Position numbers and translations under genes: made by a program. A stretch of DNA of 64,000 nt, taken from contig NZ_CAJGYV010000001.1 of NCBI RefSeq assembly GCF_904846055.1, positions 496,001 through 560,000 of the forward strand, written 5' to 3'. The stretch comes from Psychrobacter ciconiae. Its GTDB lineage: Bacteria; Pseudomonadota; Gammaproteobacteria; Pseudomonadales; Moraxellaceae. The notes beneath the pieces are model-generated. The model was not told the DNA's origin. It worked only from the letters and a program-made list of their open reading frames with translations, and made no database searches. Shown here piece by piece: positions 10,139 through 17,482 of this stretch; position 1 is the stretch's first letter, and each line of letters begins with the position of its first letter.

Positions 10139-10164
10139 TTGTTAAACTTAACTTATTTTTTAAT

Positions 10165-10200
10165 AAAAAAGCAGTAATTCCAATTACTGCTTTTTTCTTT
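10165..10200 (+). terminator. Intrinsic terminator after rluB
   Basis: A perfect 15-bp stem is formed by the A-rich arm at 10165-10179 and its complement at 10182-10196 around a 2-base loop; the core is GCAGTAATT / AATTACTGC. Run-off T residues follow. The TnpB element starts immediately after it. Confidence 0.85.
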
Positions 10201-10204
10201 TTAT

Positions 10205-11413
10205 CCCAAGTCGCCGTAAAACCATGCCGCCCTAGGCATGGATATCAGGCGACAGGCGTTGACGCTTAGAATTGTTTGAGGCTTGCTAAAGCTCACTAAA
10301 CCCAGCAAACTAAAACCATGAAAACCCTTAAAATTCGACTTAAAGACAAACACGCCAAACAACTGACCGCGATAAGTGGTTCGGTCAATTTTGTTTGGAA
10401 CTACGTCAATGATTTGAGTTTTAAACATTTACAGTGAACCGGCAAGTTTTTTAGCGCTTACGATTTAGCTGAATATACCAAAGGTAGCAGCGAACTGCTT
10501 GGCTTACATTCGCAAACCATTCAAGCCATCAGTGAAACTCATGCCAAAAGCCGAAAGCAGTTTAAAAAAGCAAAGCTTCAATGGCGAACCAATAACCCTA
10601 AATCACGCCGCGAGAGCTTAGGTTGGATACCGTTTAAAAAGAGTGCCATCAAACACCTAGCGACACGCCAAAGTGGTAAAAAGGCGCTGAAATCCACGAT
10701 ACAACTTAGCTTAGCCAAAGGTCAAAAGCTGATTGTTGAATTGTTTGACAGCTATAATTTAGCATTGTATGACCTAAATACCCTTGAATTGGTTCAAGAT
10801 GCAAGAGGTAGATGGTACGCTTGTATCATCGTTAAAGCCAAAGCTGACGCCAAAGGTCAAATCGGCATTGATTTAGGACTCAAAGAAGCGGCGACACCCT
10901 CACCGTCAAACAAACCTTAAGATGGGCTGAAAAATTGGCAACCGCCCAACGTGCTAAGAACAAACAGCGTGTAACCGCCATTCACGCCAAGATTAAAAAT
11001 ACAAGACGAGATTTAATTCATAAATTCACGACCCAACTTGTGCGTAATAATGCTTTGATTGTGGTTGGTGACGTAAAATCAAAATCATTCACTTCCAAAA
11101 AAACTAATCTTGCCAAATCGACTTACGATGCAGGTTGGTTTGAGCTTAAACGGCAATTGGATTACAAATGCAAGCATGCAGGTTGTCGTTTTGAGATTGT
11201 GAATGAAAGCTACACCACCCAAACCTGTTCAAGCTGTCGCCAAATTAGTGACAGTAGTCCGAAAGGTAGAACAGGTTTGCGAATAAGAGAATGGACTTGT
11301 GAGTGTGGTGTCACTCATGACCGTGACATTAATGCGGCAAAGAACATTCTTGCGGTTGGGCTTAACCGTCTTGCAGAAGGAATCCCCTCTCTTTAGGGAG
11401 GGGAGGAAGTCAA
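10205..11413 (+). mobile_element. TnpB-only IS200/IS605-like element, decayed copy 1
   Basis: The boundaries come from comparison with the intact copy at 18512-19751. Both have TTTAT just before the left end, then C(C/T)CAA(G/A)TCGCCGTAAAACC, and both end GGAAGTCAA. A left-end hairpin is formed by CCATGCC and GGCATGG (10231-10250) and a right-end hairpin by CCCCTC / GAGGGG around the tnpB stop. These are the subterminal hairpins expected of the family, which transposes as single-stranded DNA without inverted repeats or target duplication. No TnpA (Y1 transposase) gene is present. It lies between the rluB terminator and the 3' end of an unknown gene, interrupting neither. Confidence 0.8.
10318..11396 (+). 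pseudogene. tnpB: Degenerate tnpB (nonsense codon plus 16-bp deletion)
   Basis: Aligned with the intact copy, codon 40 has changed from CGA to TGA (10435-10437). A 16-bp deletion after 10889, just past the first RuvC aspartate motif GIDLGLKEA, shifts the frame. There is also a 15-bp in-frame shortening just before that motif. The last 153 codons (from about 10935) are still open and keep the zinc-finger cysteines and the final RuvC aspartate, but they lack the N-terminal domains and the first catalytic residue. I treat that open stretch as a remnant, not a gene. Confidence 0.88.
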
Positions 11414-11421
11414 TTTCCAAA

Positions 11422-11964
11422 TCAGCGCTGAGTGTCCAAATAGCGCTTCATCACTTTTAACTCGTGCCAATGCTGAGCTTCAATGTTGCTCAAAATACTA
11501 TCTAATCGCTCCTCAATACCATCAAGCAACTCTTGTAACAGCTTCTCAGCTTCTTTTATTTTCGCAGAATGAGGGCTTTTTTGCTGATAAGATTGCCTCA
11601 GATGATAATAACTTGCCAGCATTTCAGGAAGGCGTGAATAAATGAACTTATGAGCGATAAAACTGTCTTCGCTGGGCGCTTGATTATGATCATCTGAAGA
11701 TTGCTGATAATTTTCAAAATGCGCCAGTTTTTGGTCAATGCTTTGCAGCTGCCGCAGTAAGTCGTTATTTAGACCTTGCAGGTGCGACGGGTTTATCTTG
11801 AGCTTTTGCCATTGCAGCTTGTTGACCAGTAGCGGCGCTTTTGGGTTTTGATAAGTCATCACCCCCGGTGTAATTCCAGCAACACGGTGCAAGGCGTGCC
11901 AGCTTTTTCTGCCTAAATAATAGATGGTGATTGCGGTAACTGCCCCAATGCCGATTAATATCAT
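11422..11964 (-). CDS. Unknown membrane-anchored protein, third of three tandem paralogs
   Basis: This 180-residue protein is of unknown function. A single N-terminal membrane helix (residues 2-17) is followed by a cytoplasmic or periplasmic alpha-helical region. The C-terminal half (LPEMLASYYHLRQSY, then a helix LLQELLDGIEERLDSIL and KRYLDTQR) aligns with the two genes upstream, giving the pattern P-x6-Y-x2-L ... LL-x6-I-x3-L-x-LL ... RY. The pattern recalls the XpaC (halogen-hydrolase) helical domain, but the match is weak and made by eye. The start has AGGG upstream and lies 9 bp after the preceding paralog, so the two are co-transcribed. Its stop is 8 bp from the end of the decayed TnpB element. 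Confidence 0.75.
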   Translation of the reverse strand: MILIGIGAVTAITIYYLGRKSWHALHRVAGITPGVMTYQNPKAPLLVNKLQWQKLKINPSHLQGLNNDLLRQLQSIDQKLAHFENYQQSSDDHNQAPSEDSFIAHKFIYSRLPEMLASYYHLRQSYQQKSPHSAKIKEAEKLLQELLDGIEERLDSILSNIEAQHWHELKVMKRYLDTQR

Positions 11965-11973
11965 AACGCCACC

Positions 11974-12552
11974 CTACAACCTATCATCATTTGGCAAGCT
12001 CAATGTTTCGCTAGGGTCATCAAAGCGCTGCTGCAAATAGCGATTGGTTGCCAAAAGCTTTTGACCATCTTGATGATAGGACGCATCAAGCAACTCATCA
12101 AACTGATTATTAATGGTATTTAAGACCTCTAGCAATGCCTCTTGCGCGGTAACGTTAGAGTTTTTGATTTTGGTGGAGTCAGCGCGCGCACCTTCTAAGT
12201 CATAAAGTCGTTGATAATCGCGAACCGCTTGCGGGATATGATTGTCCATTAAGTTTTGAATCATGACATAAGTTTCATTCACACTGTCGGTGTCATCGAT
12301 TTTACCATCGTTATTGCTGTCGCCATAAATCAGCCGCAATTTTTCGCCTTTTTGATTAATCTCATCAAGGGCAGTTTTGACCGATTCAGGAAGGCTTTTT
12401 TCGGGAATGTAACCCAGCTTTGGGATTGATTTATAGCCGAGCATTTTTGGCGCGGTCATTTTTTTAAAGCCGCGATAACCCAAATATACGCCTGCCGCAG
12501 GCAAAACGCCATATAATAAAACCATGAGAAATAAGGCAGTAGCTTGGGTCAT
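11974..12552 (-). CDS. Unknown membrane-anchored protein with EF-hand/dockerin-like loop, second paralog
   Basis: The 192-residue protein has an N-terminal membrane helix (residues 5-25), the linker GYKSIPKLGYIP, and a helical core. Residues 78-89 are DSNNDGKIDDTD, a consensus calcium-binding loop (acidic at 1, 3, 5, 9 and 12 with Gly at 6) of EF-hand/dockerin type. After it come IPQAVRDYQRLYDL and a C-terminal helix (ALLEVLNTINNQFDELLD ... RYLQQRF) shared with its neighbours. AAGGA lies 8 bp before the start. The loop is absent from the other two paralogs. Function unknown; calcium binding is inferred only from the loop. Confidence 0.75.
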   Translation of the reverse strand: MTQATALFLMVLLYGVLPAAGVYLGYRGFKKMTAPKMLGYKSIPKLGYIPEKSLPESVKTALDEINQKGEKLRLIYGDSNNDGKIDDTDSVNETYVMIQNLMDNHIPQAVRDYQRLYDLEGARADSTKIKNSNVTAQEALLEVLNTINNQFDELLDASYHQDGQKLLATNRYLQQRFDDPSETLSLPNDDRL

Positions 12553-12660
12553 TTGAGCATCCTTTAATTGCTTTTTTCTCTATTAAACAAAACATTTTGA
12601 CCGGTGACCATACCTTTATCGTTACTTGCCGCTAATACAGGTTACATTCCTTTATTTACC

Positions 12661-13386
12661 CTAAGAATTCTTGGTTCGGTTTTTGACATAGCGGTGCGTG
12701 GACGCCAAGCGATTGACCACAGTTTGGTGCAATTCATCGAGCAGTTCATCAAGTTCGTAATCAATTTGCAAAAATAAATCGGTCAGCAAGTCGCCTGCCG
12801 TCATGTTGCTTTGGACGACGCTATTTTTGGTTCGATGCGGGCTAAAGCGCTTGAGCTGCTGATAATGATGAATGGCTTCAGGAATACTTTCTTTAATCAG
12901 CTTATCAATGACAAACTTGCGCTCATTATGAAAGCTGTCGTCGTTCAGCTCGGCGCTCCATTCGCGGTAGCGTGCCAGCTTGCCGTTGATACGGTCAAGA
13001 ACGGCGACCGCTTCAATCGGCATGGCATTTAAAATATCAGGGTCAACGACATCAATCAGTTCAGTCATCATCGGGCAATGTCCATGGCGCAGCTGCCAGC
13101 GCGATGCCATATCAAATGGCGGTCGCCTCGCGCGGCGGTAACGCGCTTTGTTAGCAAGATGGCGCTCGGTAAGGGTGCGATTTGACGGCAAATTATCGCC
13201 GGCTTGGCTGTTTATATTATTTTGGGGGCTGTTTTCAGCGCTATTTTGGGTTACTACTGCTTGATTAGAATTGCTATAATGACCGGCATTTTTTGCGGCA
13301 GCAATGTCAGACGCGCTCGTAGCGTTGTCATCATGTGATGTCGGCTGCCCAAAGGACTTTAGCATTCGCGTCAAGCTTACGACCAT
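12661..13386 (-). CDS. Unknown soluble protein, first of three tandem paralogs
   Basis: The 241-residue protein has no membrane helix. Residues 1-75 are polar and probably disordered (rich in S, N, Q, A), and a basic patch follows (ANKARYRRARRPPF). The C-terminal half (about 110-241) has the shared core: IEAVAVLDRINGKLARYREW, IPEAIHHYQQLKRF, and LLTDLFLQIDYELDELLDEL with HRYVKNR. It is transcribed first, with AAGGAG about 13 bp upstream of the ATG, and is 108 bp from the second paralog. It diverges from the ArgO-type exporter gene. I do not recognise a named family beyond a faint XpaC-like pattern. Confidence 0.72.
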   Translation of the reverse strand: MVVSLTRMLKSFGQPTSHDDNATSASDIAAAKNAGHYSNSNQAVVTQNSAENSPQNNINSQAGDNLPSNRTLTERHLANKARYRRARRPPFDMASRWQLRHGHCPMMTELIDVVDPDILNAMPIEAVAVLDRINGKLARYREWSAELNDDSFHNERKFVIDKLIKESIPEAIHHYQQLKRFSPHRTKNSVVQSNMTAGDLLTDLFLQIDYELDELLDELHQTVVNRLASTHRYVKNRTKNS

Positions 13387-13509
13387 AGTTTGCTTCGCTC
13401 CTTTTTCGCCTTGTTATCAGATAAGCCGCCATTGATTTTTAGCAATATTTTTACTTTCGCTCTTAGCGCTTTTGGTTAGTTTAGCAGGTTTTACCATGGA
13501 TTTTGGCAA

Positions 13510-14121
13510 ATGACAGCGCTAATTGCTGTAGATTTTTGTTCAGGATTGCTTTTAGGGCTGTCACTCATCGTGGCGATTGGCTCGCAAAATGCATTTATTT
13601 TAAAACAAGGCATCAAGCGCGAGCATGTGGTTTGGGTTTGCCTGTTTTGCGCGGTAAGCGATGCGTTATTAATCGTCGCGGGGGTCGCCGGATTTGAAAC
13701 GGTCACGGCAAAGTTTCCGCAATTGGTCAGCATTGCCAAATGGCTCGGCGCGCTATTTTTATTGGCTTATGGGCTGCAAAATCTGCGCGTAAGCATCACC
13801 AATCAATCCGCGCTTCATGCCAGCTCGCACTTGCCCATGAGTCTTAAAAAGGCGCTGCTGCTTTGTTTTGGCTTTACGTGGCTTAATCCGCACGTGTATT
13901 TGGACACGCTGGTTTTGGTTGGCATGGTGTCCACAGGCGCGGAAAATGCCAAACTATTTGCTATTGGCGCGGTGACGGCATCTTTTTTATTCTTCTTTGG
14001 TTTGGGATTTGGGGCAAGGCTGCTTGCGCCGATATTTGCTAAGCCTAAAGCTTGGAATATCCTTGACGGCTTGATCGGCATATTGATGCTTTATTTAGCT
14101 TGGCAATTGGCGTTCAATTAA
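13510..14121 (+). CDS. argO: LysE/ArgO-family amino-acid exporter
   Basis: This 203-residue inner-membrane protein has about six helices. It begins with the family signature GLLLGLSLIVAIGSQNAFILKQGI (first part at residues 12-30) and has the LNPHVYLDT motif in the middle (about 124-132), typical of LysE and ArgO. These proteins export basic amino acids such as arginine or lysine by proton-motive force. It stands alone, divergent from the three-paralog cluster and convergent with the flavin monooxygenase gene, with a terminator between. ArgO is preferred to LysE on overall resemblance; the substrate is not proven. Confidence 0.85.
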   Translation: MTALIAVDFCSGLLLGLSLIVAIGSQNAFILKQGIKREHVVWVCLFCAVSDALLIVAGVAGFETVTAKFPQLVSIAKWLGALFLLAYGLQNLRVSITNQSALHASSHLPMSLKKALLLCFGFTWLNPHVYLDTLVLVGMVSTGAENAKLFAIGAVTASFLFFFGLGFGARLLAPIFAKPKAWNILDGLIGILMLYLAWQLAFN

Positions 14122-14164
14122 ACGCTTTAACTTTAGAAATAAAAAACATCAAAGTTATAAAAAC

Positions 14165-14205
14165 AAAAAAGCCAAACCTGATATTCAAGTTTGGCAAATT
14201 TTATT
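14165..14205. terminator. Bidirectional terminator between argO and tmm
   Basis: GCCAAAC (14171-14177) pairs with GTTTGGC (14189-14195) around an 11-base loop. An A-run precedes and a T-rich run follows, so it can serve both convergent genes. Confidence 0.65.
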
Positions 14206-14220
14206 TAAATCACTATAAAA

Positions 14221-15702
14221 CTACGACGCTTTTGCTTCGGCTTCATTGGCTGATTTTTTAGAAGCAGCTTTATTTTCGGTGACTTTGTTTTTATTGACTG
14301 AGGTTTTAACCTCGTGTTGTGTAGAGGACGTATTTTCACTGTCGTCAGTCACGCCAACCAAATCTAAAAAGTGCTCAAGCGAGTCATCAAGAACGTCAAG
14401 CCAAGGCTCAGGAAGCTTGGGCGCAAGCGTTCCGGTCAAGGTTGAGCGGTAAGCTTTTTCGCGGAACCCCATGATGTCAGCGGCTTTGTCTTGTTGCCAC
14501 TGTTTAAAAATCTCGCCCTGCTCCTCTACCGCAAACTCAGGGTAATCGGTGGCATTGGTCAAGTCGCGAATGTAGCTTGCTTGAAAGTCGATCGACTCGT
14601 TGCAGCCGTTCAGCGCCTCATGACGCTCAAGCCAAGCGGCTTCGTCCTTTTGGCGAGCTTCAAGCTCTGGCAATTCAATCTTGCCAAGCATCACGTCGCG
14701 CGCAAACCACGCTTGGGCGTCAAACATGTTAAAGGTAAAGTATTGGTCTTGCATGCCAAGGTAGATAAGCTTTGGATTTGGCTGCCAAAAAATACCTTTA
14801 TAAAGGTTCGCCGGATACAGGCAGTTATGCGTTTGCAAGCGTAGCTCATCGGGCAAAAAACGGAAGTGAAACAGATATCCGGTGCACATAATAACCGCAT
14901 CAAAGCGCTGACTTGTACCATCGGCAAAATGCGCAATATCATCTTCAAAATGGGTCAATAACGGCACTTCGCTGATGCCTTCTGGCCAATCATAGCCTAA
15001 AGGCTGACTGCGGTAACTGATGGTCACCGATTTTGTGCCGTATTTGTAGCACTGGGTTCCGATGTCTTCGGCAGAATAGCTGCTACCAACGAGCAGGACG
15101 TCTTTGTGTTTAAATTCAAGGGCATCACGGAAATCGTGAGCATGAAGCACGCGGCCGGGGAACTGCTCAAGACCTTCAAAATACGGCATGTTTGGCGTTG
15201 AAAAATGACCGGTTGCGACGACGACAAAATCAAACTCGTCGGTTTCTTGCTCGCCGGTTTTATGGTTCATGACGGTGACGGTAAATTTTTGCGTGTCGTC
15301 ATCAAAGGTCACCCAACGTACGGGACATTCAAAGCGAATATATTTTTTGATATCGTGCTTATCGATGCGCCCCATGATGTAGTCTTTGAGCACCTCGCGC
15401 GGTGGGTAAGAAGGAATCGGCTCGCCAAAATGCTCCTCGAAGGAATAATCAGCAAACTCTAAGCACTCTTTTGGACCGTTTGACCACAGGTAGCGGTACA
15501 TACTGCCATGAACCGGCTCACCGTGTTTATCAAGACCGGTTCGCCAATTGTAATTCCACATCCCGCCAATATCGTTTTGTTTTTCATAACACACTATCTC
15601 AGGAAGGTCGGTAGCTCCAGCTAAACGAGCCGTCTCAAACGCTCGCAGTTGCGCAAGTCCACTAGGTCCCGCCCCTAAAATAGCAATCTTTTTATTACTC
15701 AA
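14221..15702 (-). CDS. tmm: Flavin-containing monooxygenase, trimethylamine monooxygenase (Tmm)-like
   Basis: The 493-residue protein has the FAD motif GAGPSG (residues 10-15), the FMO identifying motif F-x-G-x3-H-x3-F (FPGRVLHAHDF, about 180-190) and the NADPH motif GSSYSAEDIG shortly after. Long stretches such as SMYRYLWSNGPKECLEFADY and MFDAQAWFARDV track the Methylophaga Tmm/mFMO as I recall it. The family oxidises trimethylamine to the N-oxide, and some members oxidise indole. It exceeds mFMO (about 456) by a 40-residue tail rich in S, K, A and E. The start is a TTG with AGGAG 7 bp upstream. No trimethylamine-N-oxide demethylase or transporter gene is nearby, so the physiological substrate is uncertain. 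Confidence 0.85.
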   Translation of the reverse strand: MSNKKIAILGAGPSGLAQLRAFETARLAGATDLPEIVCYEKQNDIGGMWNYNWRTGLDKHGEPVHGSMYRYLWSNGPKECLEFADYSFEEHFGEPIPSYPPREVLKDYIMGRIDKHDIKKYIRFECPVRWVTFDDDTQKFTVTVMNHKTGEQETDEFDFVVVATGHFSTPNMPYFEGLEQFPGRVLHAHDFRDALEFKHKDVLLVGSSYSAEDIGTQCYKYGTKSVTISYRSQPLGYDWPEGISEVPLLTHFEDDIAHFADGTSQRFDAVIMCTGYLFHFRFLPDELRLQTHNCLYPANLYKGIFWQPNPKLIYLGMQDQYFTFNMFDAQAWFARDVMLGKIELPELEARQKDEAAWLERHEALNGCNESIDFQASYIRDLTNATDYPEFAVEEQGEIFKQWQQDKAADIMGFREKAYRSTLTGTLAPKLPEPWLDVLDDSLEHFLDLVGVTDDSENTSSTQHEVKTSVNKNKVTENKAASKKSANEAEAKAS

Positions 15703-15733
15703 AACTCACTCCTGTTAACTGTTGTGAAACATC

Positions 15734-15762
15734 ATCATAACATAGATTGATAATGCTTACAA
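15734..15762 (-). promoter_or_regulatory. Sigma-70-type promoter for tmm
   Basis: On the - strand TTGTAA (15762-15757) and TATGAT (15739-15734) are separated by exactly 17 bp, about 32 bp upstream of the TTG start of the monooxygenase gene. Confidence 0.6.
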
Positions 15763-15817
15763 AATCGACAAAAGTAATTCAATTTAGTAAATAATTGGCT
15801 AGCAAATGGTAGTTTAT

Positions 15818-16459
15818 TTATGATAAATCTGGAAAAAGCGTCCGTAACCCATTGACTATAATTTCAATAGCAACCGCCGCGAGTAGCATCCCCATGATTC
15901 TACTCATAATATTTAGCCCCGCGTCCCCCAAAACGCGGCTGATGCGACCTGCTGCCATCAATGCCAAATAACAAAAAATACTGATAAATAATCCGGCAAT
16001 TATCACTGCCGCCATTTGTAGTAGCCCTGATATTTGCGACGAATAAATAATGACCGTTGAGATACCACCAGGACCAATCATCATCGGTATTGCAAGCGGC
16101 ACAACGGCTGAGGCGGTTGACGGCAGCGTATCTTGAACATGGTCAAGGTCAAAATTATCTTGGTCAGGCTTGACCGGATTGCCGGCACCATTCATCATAT
16201 TGATGGCGATTAAAAACACCAAAATCCCGCCTGCCATCTGAAACGAGCCAATCGAAATCCCAAGCCCCTTGAGCAGCGACTCCCCCACGACGGTAAAAAA
16301 CCCAATGGTGATAAAAATCGTCAAACACGCAATTCGCGCCACTTTGCGGCGATTTGCCATGGTATAGCCGCGGGTCAAATCCAAAAATAGCGTCAGTGCG
16401 CCAAATGGATTAATGAGCACCATGAACGCAAGGATAATCTTAATAATTTCAGTATTCAT
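15818..16459 (-). CDS. marC: MarC-family integral membrane protein
   Basis: From the ATG at 16459 the product is 213 residues, the normal MarC length, and begins MNTEIIKIILAFMVLINPFG. The frame is open 45 codons further, but that extension runs through a hairpin and has no family resemblance. Six hydrophobic helices are visible, with the conserved NPFGAL near the N-terminus and a GPGGISTVI motif in the middle (about residue 130). Proteins of this family were once linked to multiple antibiotic resistance but have no established transport substrate. It follows the tmm promoter region by about 55 bp. No strong Shine-Dalgarno is seen. Confidence 0.85.
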   Translation of the reverse strand: MNTEIIKIILAFMVLINPFGALTLFLDLTRGYTMANRRKVARIACLTIFITIGFFTVVGESLLKGLGISIGSFQMAGGILVFLIAINMMNGAGNPVKPDQDNFDLDHVQDTLPSTASAVVPLAIPMMIGPGGISTVIIYSSQISGLLQMAAVIIAGLFISIFCYLALMAAGRISRVLGDAGLNIMSRIMGMLLAAVAIEIIVNGLRTLFPDLS

Positions 16460-16485
16460 AGCCGCAAGCCCGCATTTAATTTTGC

Positions 16486-16522
16486 TGTAAAAACAAAGCC
16501 ATCGTAAGGGGATTACGATGGC
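16486..16522 (-). terminator. Terminator-like hairpin in the marC leader
   Basis: GCCATCGTAA (16498-16507) and TTACGATGGC (16513-16522) form a perfect 10-bp stem with a 5-base loop. On the - strand, the marC sense, the stem is followed by TTTGTTTTT, the pattern of an intrinsic terminator, about 40 bp before the marC start. It could attenuate marC, or end a transcript coming from the right. Confidence 0.5.
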
Positions 16523-16655
16523 AAAAGCAACAGTTGTTATTTTAGCATATCGTAATTTGTGATTGAAACTTTGGTTATGACTTATCAAAAGCAAACTAAA
16601 AAAGAAGCCAAAAACTTTTTAAAATTGACAAAAACGCCTTATCCTGCTTTCAGTC

Positions 16656-16684
16656 TTGACTTTAATAGTCGCTATAGCGATACT
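16656..16684 (+). promoter_or_regulatory. Promoter with internal palindrome upstream of the deaminase gene
   Basis: TTGACT (16656-16661) and GATACT (16679-16684) are 17 bp apart. The spacer holds a perfect 12-bp palindrome, TCGCTATAGCGA (16669-16680), overlapping the -10. The pair AAACGCCT (16632-16639) and AGGCGTTT (16690-16697) flanks the promoter. The leader to the ATG at 16883 is about 190 bases. Confidence 0.5.
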
Positions 16685-16882
16685 CTGTCAGGCGTTTATT
16701 AAAGCGCTTCTTGCTTCTATTGCAACAACTCTGATTTTTCATCTTATAGTTTTACTTAAGCCGTTTGGCTATCTTCACAAAAGCTGCGCGCCAATCGTAT
16801 TGCCTTGTTATGGGACGCGATAACCCAATATTATGCGCGCAATTTTAATGGACTTTTTTTAATCATCATTAAGGACAATATT

Positions 16883-17356
16883 ATGGCAAACCAACTGACC
16901 GACTTTGATAAAAAAATGATTAAGCGCTCCATCGAGCTTGCGACCGAAAACGTCGCTAAAGGCGGCGAACCGTTTGGCGCGGTGCTCACTCGCGGTGACG
17001 AGGTATTGACCGAAGCTGTCAACGAAGCTTATATCCACGACGACCCAACCGCTCACGCTGAAATGCAAGCGCTACGTCAAGCCGGCAAAACGCTGCGTCA
17101 GCCGCATGAAGGCATCACCATGTATGCCAGCGGCAAACCTTGCGGCATGTGTATGGCAGCGATGCTTCAAGTTGGAATTGATCGCGTGATTTATGGTGCG
17201 GATGAAGAACTTGGCGACGCTTACGGTTGGGGAACTCAGCCCTTATACGACAAATTGAAAAAAGACTTAGGTCAGCAAGGTATTGAGGTTATCAACTGCC
17301 CTGATGACAGCAGCAAAGAGCCGTTTGATGCTTATAAAGAAAAGCATGGCGCTTAA
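16883..17356 (+). CDS. Nucleoside/guanine deaminase of the cytidine-deaminase fold
   Basis: The start is the ATG at 16883, with AAGGA 7 bp upstream; the frame is open to 16805 without a ribosome site. The 157-residue protein has the zinc and catalytic motif HAE (His58, Glu60) and PCGMC (Cys87, Cys90), and a C-terminal aromatic/acidic tail (EPFDAYKEKHGA). This layout is that of GuaD-like guanine deaminases and other purine/pyrimidine deaminases, not of TadA, which has its own conserved flanks. Function: hydrolytic deamination of a free base or nucleoside. The exact substrate cannot be told. It is monocistronic, with its own promoter and terminator. Confidence 0.85.
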   Translation: MANQLTDFDKKMIKRSIELATENVAKGGEPFGAVLTRGDEVLTEAVNEAYIHDDPTAHAEMQALRQAGKTLRQPHEGITMYASGKPCGMCMAAMLQVGIDRVIYGADEELGDAYGWGTQPLYDKLKKDLGQQGIEVINCPDDSSKEPFDAYKEKHGA

Positions 17357-17414
17357 AATAGTTTTGCATTAGTTTTTATCGTTTTTCAAAAAGCATATTT
17401 TATAAAACGCATAG

Positions 17415-17448
17415 AAAAAGCCCTTATCAAATATAAGGGCTTTTTAGT
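17415..17448. terminator. Bidirectional terminator between the deaminase gene and nadC
   Basis: AAAAAGCCCTTAT (17415-17427) pairs perfectly with ATAAGGGCTTTTT (17433-17445) around the loop CAAAT. A- and T-runs on either side allow termination of both convergent genes. Confidence 0.85.
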
Positions 17449-17482
17449 TTTTAATGGTCAATGCTTGTGAAGCCTGAGCGCA

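Noticed and set aside
10935..11396. Open frame of 153 codons as a separate gene
   Set aside because: It is the 3' part of the frameshifted tnpB; it lacks the N-terminal domain and the first catalytic aspartate.
16459..16594. N-terminal extension of marC
   Set aside because: It has no family similarity and runs through a perfect terminator-like hairpin.
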